NCBI GenBank assembly: GCA_002422455.1
Contig: DIVK01000109.1
Coordinates: 1-11,210, forward strand
Direction: 5' to 3'
Length of the DNA stretch: 11,210 bases
Source: Rhodoferax sp. UBA6134
GTDB lineage: Bacteria; Pseudomonadota; Gammaproteobacteria; Burkholderiales; Burkholderiaceae_C
Shown: positions 1-4,906 of the stretch, in pieces
Position numbering within the stretch: the stretch's first letter is position 1
How the letters are laid out: each line of letters begins with the position of its first letter
Program-made: the position numbers and the translations under genes
The notes under the pieces: generated by a model
Seen by the model: only the letters and a program-made list of their open reading frames with translations
What the model was told of the DNA's origin: nothing
Database searches by the model: none

Positions 1-553
1 GTCCGACTTTCTGCGCGACCTCAATGCCATGCAAGACTTCTGCCACCGGAAAGTCGACATCGTTCATGCGGCGGAAGGTGTCGTCGTCCATGGCGTCCAG
101 GCTGACCGTCACCCGCGACAGGCCGGCATCGCGCAGCGCTCGTGCCTTCTGCGGCAGCAGCGTGCCGTTGGTGGTGAGCGTCAGTTCGACCGGCAGACGG
201 GCCAGACGCTCGATCAGCCGTTCGATGTTCTTGCGCAGCAGCGGCTCGCCGCCGGTGATGCGCAGCTTGTTCACGCCATGGGCAACGAACAGCTTCGCGA
301 TGCGTTCGATTTCCTCGAAACTCAGCAGCTCGGCGCGCGCGTGGTAGGGGTAGTCCTTGTCGAACACGCTCTTCGGCATGCAGTAGACGCAGCGGAAGTT
401 GCAGCGGTCCGTCACCGATATGCGCAGGTCGCGCACCGCGCGTCCGCGCGTGTCGTCGAGACGGCCGGTCGCCGGAATGGCCTGCGCCGGAATGAGCGCA
501 GCGGCGCGTGTGGCCGTGCGTGTGTCCAGCAGATGTATGATCTTTTCGCTCAT
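1..553 (-). CDS. moaA: GTP 3',8-cyclase MoaA, N-terminal part (runs off left edge)
   Basis: Radical-SAM enzyme for the first step of molybdenum cofactor synthesis, converting GTP to 3',8-cyclo-GTP in the cytosol. About 184 codons are visible on the minus strand from an ATG at 553-551; the family is usually about 330-370 residues, so roughly the C-terminal half, including the second Fe-S site, lies outside the window. Visible residues include the radical-SAM cluster motif CNFRCVYC (Cys51, Cys55, Cys58), the GGEP-type SAM-binding motif ITGGEP at about 99-104, and the TTNGTLL strand. The roughly 40 residues before the core (DLRISVTDRC) are somewhat long and variable. No strong Shine-Dalgarno precedes the ATG. 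It is divergent from the FDH cluster with a 52-bp spacer, which fits supplying the pyranopterin needed by FdhA. The family call is secure; the exact start is less so. Confidence 0.96.
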   Translation of the reverse strand, partial: MSEKIIHLLDTRTATRAAALIPAQAIPATGRLDDTRGRAVRDLRISVTDRCNFRCVYCMPKSVFDKDYPYHARAELLSFEEIERIAKLFVAHGVNKLRITGGEPLLRKNIERLIERLARLPVELTLTTNGTLLPQKARALRDAGLSRVTVSLDAMDDDTFRRMNDVDFPVAEVLHGIEVAQKVG

Positions 554-576
554 GGGCAACGCGGCGTGAGGGTCAT

Positions 577-588
577 GGTTCGCGAACC
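577..588. promoter_or_regulatory. Perfect 12-bp palindrome in the moaA/DUF3305 divergent spacer
   Basis: GGTTCGCGAACC reads identically on both strands and sits in the 52-bp gap between the divergent starts of moaA (553) and the DUF3305 gene (606 or 615). Its position suits an operator shared by both promoters. It could also form a short hairpin in the 5' UTR of either transcript. No clear -35/-10 pair was recognised around it, and the cognate regulator is unknown. Confidence 0.35.
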
Positions 589-605
589 CGATTGACAGAA
601 AGGCA

Positions 606-1127
606 GTGTGCAGCGTGCTTGAAACCAGCCCCGTCACTCTCAGGCTATCGGTGATTATGGAGCGCCGGGTACTGCACAACAAGTGGGCAGACCATGCATG
701 GGAGGCGAAAGCCCTGTTGCCCGAGGCCCCGCAAAACCCTTCCGGGATAAGGGTTTTCGCTGAATCGGCGGCTGCCACGCAGTGGCTGTTTCCACCGCTC
801 GAACTGACCCTGTTCACCGATGAGGCGGAAAACTACCTGCTCAACGTGACCGCGCAGGAGCCGCGCATCTTCGTCATGTGGCGTCCGGACGACGAGGCGG
901 ATCCGCCGGTGCGCCCGATGCAGATCAGCGCCAGCTACGGCGAGGCGGCACGCTGGATGGATTCGGGCGAGAAGGTCGATGGCCTGCCCATGCCGTCCGA
1001 TGTGCGCGACTGGGTCGAGGCTTTCGCACGCCGTTTCCAGAAAGCCCCGGAACCGCGCCGGCAGAAGCGCTTCGCGCGCACCGGCGACGGCAACACGCAC
1101 TATGGCGGAGGCGGCCATGGCGGATGA
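606..1127 (+). CDS. DUF3305 family protein, FDH-cluster accessory
   Basis: Small cytosolic protein with no signal peptide or membrane segment; biochemical role unknown. The stretch LRLSVIMERR followed by HNKWADHAWEA, the strand WLFPPLELTLF, and FVMWRP fit the DUF3305 family, which is typically found beside a DUF3306 gene in formate dehydrogenase loci, as here. The C-terminus is Gly/His-rich (HYGGGGHGG). Start is uncertain. GTG 606 lies only 2 nt after the candidate ribosome site AGAAAGG (597-603), while the in-frame GTG 615 lies 11 nt after it. An ATG at 658 would cut off the conserved LRLSVI stretch. The end overlaps the DUF3306 start by 11 nt, implying translational coupling. It is the first gene of the + strand series and probably lies just after the operon promoter. 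Its function can only be guessed (FDH assembly or maturation) from context. Confidence 0.85.
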   Translation: MCSVLETSPVTLRLSVIMERRVLHNKWADHAWEAKALLPEAPQNPSGIRVFAESAAATQWLFPPLELTLFTDEAENYLLNVTAQEPRIFVMWRPDDEADPPVRPMQISASYGEAARWMDSGEKVDGLPMPSDVRDWVEAFARRFQKAPEPRRQKRFARTGDGNTHYGGGGHGG

Positions 1128-1719
1128 TCAGGTACGCGGTTTTCTCGGCCGCTGGTCGCGCCTGAAGCATCAGGCTGTTGCGGAAGCGGCTGCGCCGGAA
1201 GCGCCGGTTGAGGTGTCACTTGACGTACCCGCTTCGCCAGTGCCGGATGCCGTGGTCGAGCCGCCGCCGCTGGAATCGCTGAATTTCGAATCCGATTACC
1301 GCGGCTTCCTCGGCGACAAGGTCGACGAAGGACTCAAGCGCGCCGCGCTGAAGAAGCTGTTCCACACCGAACACTTCAACACGATGGACGGCCTGGACGT
1401 CTATACGGAGGACTTCAGCGTGTTCGAGCCGATGTCCCGATCGATGGTCGAGCAGCTCGCTCATTCGCGCGAAACCCTGTCGCCCACGCTGCCCGAGGGC
1501 TGGTTCTCGCCGGCGGTGCCGGCTGCAGATGAGGCGATGCTGGCGGACATCCCCGGCGCAGTGAGTGCGGCACCGGACGGGGATACGGCAGCGCCGGATG
1601 TCGATGAAGCGCCGATGCCCGGTGCGCCGGACCTGGTGCCGGAGGTATCCGCAAATCCGATCGGCGGTCCGATCGGCCTGCCGACCGAAGGGGAAACGGA
1701 AAAGCCCCGCGTCCGCTAG
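1117..1719 (+). CDS. DUF3306 family protein, FDH-cluster accessory
   Basis: Protein of 200 residues, soluble, function unknown. ATG 1117 is preferred over in-frame ATG 1102 because GGAGG at 1107-1111 lies 5 nt before it and the product then begins MADDQVRGFLGRWSRLK, matching the family's usual FLxRWSRxK opening. The conserved core is ESLNFESDYRGFL followed by LKRAALKKLFHTEHFN and MDGLDVYTEDFSVFEP (about residues 52-112). It is flanked by low-complexity Ala/Pro/Val-rich segments, an N-terminal linker (APEAPVEV...) and a long acidic Pro-rich tail (about 140-200) that look disordered. The start overlaps the DUF3305 stop, so the two are probably co-translated and may act together. A 7-bp inverted repeat brackets its stop codon. 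The family assignment is good; a scaffolding or assembly role in FDH maturation is only inferred. Confidence 0.88.
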   Translation: MADDQVRGFLGRWSRLKHQAVAEAAAPEAPVEVSLDVPASPVPDAVVEPPPLESLNFESDYRGFLGDKVDEGLKRAALKKLFHTEHFNTMDGLDVYTEDFSVFEPMSRSMVEQLAHSRETLSPTLPEGWFSPAVPAADEAMLADIPGAVSAAPDGDTAAPDVDEAPMPGAPDLVPEVSANPIGGPIGLPTEGETEKPRVR

Positions 1720-1729
1720 CCCACGCGGG
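1706..1729 (+). terminator. Hairpin around the DUF3306 stop codon, possible attenuator
   Basis: CCCGCGT (1706-1712) and ACGCGGG (1723-1729) form a perfect 7-bp GC-rich stem with a 10-nt loop that contains the TAG stop. No T-run follows, so it is not a convincing intrinsic terminator. It could lower read-through into the downstream Fe-S gene, protect a processed mRNA end, or be chance in GC-rich DNA. The 100-bp gap after it is the longest break but one in the gene series and could also hold an internal promoter, though none was recognised. Confidence 0.3.
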
Positions 1730-1820
1730 AGGCAAGTCGCTTTCGGTCGGAATGACTCCATTTTGTCTTCGGTACTTCGGCACAAAGTCTGCAACGGCTT
1801 TGCCGGAGGAGCCCCAGACA

Positions 1821-3914
1821 ATGAAAAACGCCGACAAGGCGATCCACCTGTGCAGCTGCAACGGCACAGTCCCGATAGACGTCAAGCGCCTCGCGGATGC
1901 GCTTCAGCTCGATGCGCCGCTCGAAGTCGGTGCGCAGCTGTGCCGCCGCGACGCGCATACCTTTTCCCGACTGCTCGGCAACGCGCCCGAGGCCATCGTC
2001 GGCTGTACGCAGGAATCGGCGCTGCTGCGCGAACTTGCGGATGAGGCCGGCAGTGCGTCGGGCGTATCGTTCATCAACCTTCGCGACATTGCCGGCCGCC
2101 GTGCGTGTGGCGCCGACGTGCAGCCTGCGCTGGCAGCGCGTCTGGCAATGGCCAAGCTGGCCGAGCCGGCGCCGGTGCCGGCCGTCAGCTACGAGTCGTC
2201 GGGGCAGTTGTTGATCATCGGCCCGGCCGGCGCCGCGCTCGGCTGGGCTCAGGAAGCCCAGCGCCTGTGCGGTGACCGCCTCGCGATCAATGTGCTGACC
2301 ACCGACAACGACGGCGCCGAACTGCCGGTGCGCCGCGAATACCCCCTGGCCAGCGGCCGTGCGGTGAAGGTGAGCGGCTGGCTGGGTGCCTTCGAAGTCA
2401 GCTGGCAGCGCGCCAACGCCATAGACCTCGACGCCTGCGTGCGCTGCAACGCCTGCATCGAAGCCTGTCCGGAAGGTGCCATCGGATACGACTATCAGGT
2501 CGACGCCGCGCGCTGCACCGGTCGGCGCGCCTGCGTGAAGGCCTGTGCCGACATCGGCGCCATCGATTTCGCGGCCATCGGCTCCGTGCGCAGCGAAACC
2601 TATGATCTGGTGCTCGACCTGTCCGAGCCGGCCCTCATCCGCATTCCGCATCCGCCGCAGGGTTACTTCGCACCGGGACGCGATCCGCTGGAACAGTCAC
2701 TTGCGCTGCAGAAGATCGCCACCCTGGTGGGCGAGTTCGAAAAGCCGAAGTTCTTCACCTACCGGCACTCCATCTGCGCGCACAGCCGCAACAGCAGGCA
2801 GGGCTGCAACCGCTGCATCGATGTCTGTTCCACGTCGGCCATCCGTGCGGACGGCGATGGTGTGTTCGTCGAACCGCATCTGTGCATGGGTTGCGGTGCG
2901 TGTGCGACAGTTTGTCCCAGTGGTGCGATGCGCTACGCGTATCCGTCGGCCAGTGATGTTGCACTGCGCGTGAAGACCGCACTGCAGGCGTGGCGCGCTG
3001 CCGGCGGCGGTGCCGCGCGCGTGCTGTTCCACAGCGAAGAGCGCGGTGAAGAACTGCTGGCGCTGACCGGACGTCGCCGTGGCCTGCCGGCAGACGTGCT
3101 TCCGGTAGCCGTGCATGACGTTGCATCGGTCGGCTTGGAACTGATGCTCGCTGCACTGTGTTACGGCGCTGCACAATGCGTCATTCTGTCGCACGGCGAT
3201 CAGCCGGAAGCCTATGGCGAGGCCACGAAGGCGCAGACAGACATCGGTCGTACCGTGTTGTCTGCGCTCGGATTCACGTCCGATGCGTTGTTTGTCATTC
3301 AGGCGGACGAGCCGGCCGAACTGGCGGCCGCGCTGACAAACCTGCCCGACGGGCGTGTGGCCTGTCCGCCCGCAGGCTTCGCCCTGCCGCTCGAAAAACG
3401 TGGCGCGCTCGAATTCTGTCTGGAACATCTGGCGCGGCACGCCACGCGCAAGCCTGAGGCCATAGCCCTTCAGGCCGGCGCGCCATTCGGTGCGCTCAAC
3501 ATCGACACCAGGGCCTGCACGCTGTGCATGAGCTGTGTTGGCGCCTGTCCGGCGTCGGCGCTGATGGATGGCGGTGAATCGCCGAAGCTGCGCTTTCTCG
3601 AACGCAATTGCGTGCAGTGCGGCCTGTGCGTGAACACCTGCCCGGAGAAGGCGCTGTCGCTGCAGCCGCGTCTGATCATCGGCGAGGCGGCGCGCCGCGA
3701 ACGCGTGCTCAACGAAGCCGAGCCCTTTCACTGCATTGTCTGCAGCAAGGCCTTCGGCACCCGGCAGATGATAGACAGCATGACTACCCGGTTGAGCACG
3801 CATTCGATGTTCGCCAGCGGCGATGCGCTGCGCCGGCTGCAGATGTGCGCCGACTGCCGTGTCATCGACATGATGAACAAGCCGGGCCGGGAAACTTCGG
3901 TGTTCGATCTATGA
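1821..3914 (+). CDS. Large poly-[4Fe-4S] protein of FDH clusters, cytosolic
   Basis: Product of 697 residues from ATG 1821; GGAGGA (1805-1810) supports it over an in-frame ATG at 1752. It has no signal peptide, Tat motif or membrane span, so it should be cytosolic. Cysteine groups in order: an N-terminal CSC (11, 13); CVRCNACIEAC (206-216) paired with an atypical C-x5-C-x3-C (232-242); C319-x9-C329NRCIDVC; CMGCGACATVC (355-365); CTLCMSCVGAC (566-576); CVQCGLCVNTC (597-607). A C-terminal CxxC...CxxC (638/641, 676/679) could bind zinc or iron. Between about residues 390 and 500 is an alpha/beta stretch (VLFHSEERGEELL..., AALCYGAAQCVIL) that recalls hydrogenase/heterodisulfide-reductase delta-type domains. 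Similar proteins occur in FDH loci next to DUF3305/3306 and TorD genes. A role in electron delivery or Fe-S/cofactor assembly is inferred. Its end overlaps torD (ATGA). Confidence 0.88.
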   Translation: MKNADKAIHLCSCNGTVPIDVKRLADALQLDAPLEVGAQLCRRDAHTFSRLLGNAPEAIVGCTQESALLRELADEAGSASGVSFINLRDIAGRRACGADVQPALAARLAMAKLAEPAPVPAVSYESSGQLLIIGPAGAALGWAQEAQRLCGDRLAINVLTTDNDGAELPVRREYPLASGRAVKVSGWLGAFEVSWQRANAIDLDACVRCNACIEACPEGAIGYDYQVDAARCTGRRACVKACADIGAIDFAAIGSVRSETYDLVLDLSEPALIRIPHPPQGYFAPGRDPLEQSLALQKIATLVGEFEKPKFFTYRHSICAHSRNSRQGCNRCIDVCSTSAIRADGDGVFVEPHLCMGCGACATVCPSGAMRYAYPSASDVALRVKTALQAWRAAGGGAARVLFHSEERGEELLALTGRRRGLPADVLPVAVHDVASVGLELMLAALCYGAAQCVILSHGDQPEAYGEATKAQTDIGRTVLSALGFTSDALFVIQADEPAELAAALTNLPDGRVACPPAGFALPLEKRGALEFCLEHLARHATRKPEAIALQAGAPFGALNIDTRACTLCMSCVGACPASALMDGGESPKLRFLERNCVQCGLCVNTCPEKALSLQPRLIIGEAARRERVLNEAEPFHCIVCSKAFGTRQMIDSMTTRLSTHSMFASGDALRRLQMCADCRVIDMMNKPGRETSVFDL

Positions 3915-4579
3915 ACGCATCGCATGCAGACTCCGCGACACACCCCGTCGGCTTCGTGCGCGATCCGGTCACCGACGAGGACATCGCCCGCGCCAACCAC
4001 TACGCGCTCATTTCGCACCTCTTTCACGCTGCGCCCGACGCTGCGCTGCTCGACACGCTGGCCGCGTCCGGAGACTGGCCGGTCGAGGATGATGCGCCGG
4101 CCGCTGAAGCCGTGCTGATGGGCAGCGCCTGGAACGCGCTGTGTGCGGCGTCGGAAGCGATGGATGCCGATGCCGCGCAGACCGAGTTCGACGCGCTGTT
4201 CGGCGGCGTGGGGCGCCCGCTGGTCACCGTGTTCGGTTCCTTCCACATCGCCGGCTTCGTGAACGAAAAGCCGCTCGCCAGACTGCGCGACGATCTGGCC
4301 GGGCTGGGATTCCAGCGTGCCGAGGGCGAAGCGCAGCCGGAAGACCACATTGCCGCGCTGGCCGACGTGATGCGTCTGCTGCTGATCGACACGACACGCG
4401 ACGCAGACGAGCGCGCCGGACTGCAGGACCACTTCTTCGCGACGCACATCGAGCCCTGGTACGCGTCCCTGTTCGACGAAATCGAGCGCGCGGCGCCCGC
4501 CAATTTCTACCGTCGCGCAGCGCAGTACGCGCGCTGCTTTCTCGACATCGAAGCAGCCGCGCGACGAATGGAGCAGTGA
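3911..4579 (+). CDS. TorD/DmsD-family redox enzyme maturation chaperone
   Basis: All-helical cytosolic chaperone of 222 residues. Members bind Tat signal peptides and apo-molybdoenzymes until the cofactor is inserted. The start ATG 3911 overlaps the previous stop (ATGA), indicating coupling; an upstream in-frame extension was ignored because it lies within the Fe-S gene. Family marks are the early helix ANHYALISHLF (28-38), EFDALFGGVGRP (92-103, corresponding to the family's E-Y-x-x-L-F segment), a PEDH motif (143-146, corresponding to the usual P-D-H), HIEPWYASLFDEI, and a final helical stretch FYRRAAQYARCFL. Length is normal for TorD. The nearest Tat molybdoenzyme is FdhA, encoded just downstream, so FdhA is the most likely client, with FdhX as a second possible Tat ligand. 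The specific partner is inferred. Confidence 0.88.
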   Translation: MNASHADSATHPVGFVRDPVTDEDIARANHYALISHLFHAAPDAALLDTLAASGDWPVEDDAPAAEAVLMGSAWNALCAASEAMDADAAQTEFDALFGGVGRPLVTVFGSFHIAGFVNEKPLARLRDDLAGLGFQRAEGEAQPEDHIAALADVMRLLLIDTTRDADERAGLQDHFFATHIEPWYASLFDEIERAAPANFYRRAAQYARCFLDIEAAARRMEQ

Positions 4580-4580
4580 A

Positions 4581-4697
4581 ATGAATCGAACGGCACGACC
4601 GAACATCATGACCGAGCCCGCTACCGCACTTCATGCGGCGACTGCAGCACCCCGAACCCGAGCTGAGACAACGAGAGGAGGACTGAAAGATGACTGA
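4581..4697 (+). CDS. Possible 38-codon ORF bridging torD and fdhX
   Basis: An ATG one base after the torD stop, with GGAG (4570-4573) 7 nt upstream, opens a 38-codon frame (MNRTARPNIMTEP...) that ends in TGA at 4695-4697, eight bases into fdhX. The frame fills nearly the whole 110-bp gap and would couple torD translation to fdhX. The peptide has no recognisable domain, signal or hydrophobic segment and uses several CGA Arg codons, which are uncommon elsewhere here. It may be a coupling leader, a real small protein, or chance in GC-rich DNA. Confidence 0.25.
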   Translation: MNRTARPNIMTEPATALHAATAAPRTRAETTRGGLKDD

Positions 4698-4890
4698 CCA
4701 GGCCAATCTGAAACGCAGACATTTCCTGCTGACCGCAGGTGTCGGCGGCGTTGCCGCCGCCGCTGCCGTGGTGGCGGTGCGTTCCGGCGACGACAGCGCC
4801 GCAGCGACGGAAGAAACCGTCGGGGCGGACAAGCGGGGGTACCGCATGACCGAGCACATTGCCAGTTACTACCGCACCGCGCGGGTCTGA
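4690..4890 (+). CDS. fdhX: FdhX, small Tat-signal protein of FDH clusters
   Basis: Product of 66 residues, nearly all of it a twin-arginine signal plus a short tail. Arg9-Arg10 lie in LKRRHFLLTAG, followed by an Ala/Val/Gly-rich hydrophobic segment (to about residue 31), an acidic linker, and the tail KRGYRMTEHIASYYRTARV. That tail (GYRxTEHxxxYYxTAR) is the hallmark of the formate dehydrogenase region Tat-target family. A strong purine-rich ribosome site (GAGAGGAGGA, about 4674-4683) precedes ATG 4690. fdhA starts 16 nt after its stop, so the two are probably co-translated. No enzymatic residues or cofactor motifs are present. It might be a membrane-anchored helper or small subunit, or might occupy the Tat/TorD machinery alongside FdhA; its role is not established from sequence. 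Confidence 0.9.
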   Translation: MTDQANLKRRHFLLTAGVGGVAAAAAVVAVRSGDDSAAATEETVGADKRGYRMTEHIASYYRTARV

Positions 4891-4906
4891 CCGGAGGAAA
4901 CCGAAC

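Noticed and set aside
592..597. TTGACA resembling a sigma-70 -35 box just upstream of the DUF3305 gene
   Set aside because: No acceptable -10 lies 16-18 bp downstream, and use of it would place the transcript start inside the coding region, leaving only ATG 658, which would cut off the conserved N-terminal residues.
1762..1786. TTTGT...ACAAA inverted repeat enclosing a CTTCGG direct repeat in the gap before the poly-Fe-S gene
   Set aside because: Arms are only 5 bp over a 15-nt gap with no extension; it is too weak to call as an operator or riboregulator, and no promoter boxes accompany it.
1752..1820. Upstream in-frame ATG giving the poly-Fe-S protein 23 extra residues
   Set aside because: The extra segment (MTPFCLRYFG...) shows no signal or family motif, and GGAGGA at 1805-1810 clearly serves ATG 1821, where the product begins in the expected way before CSCNG.
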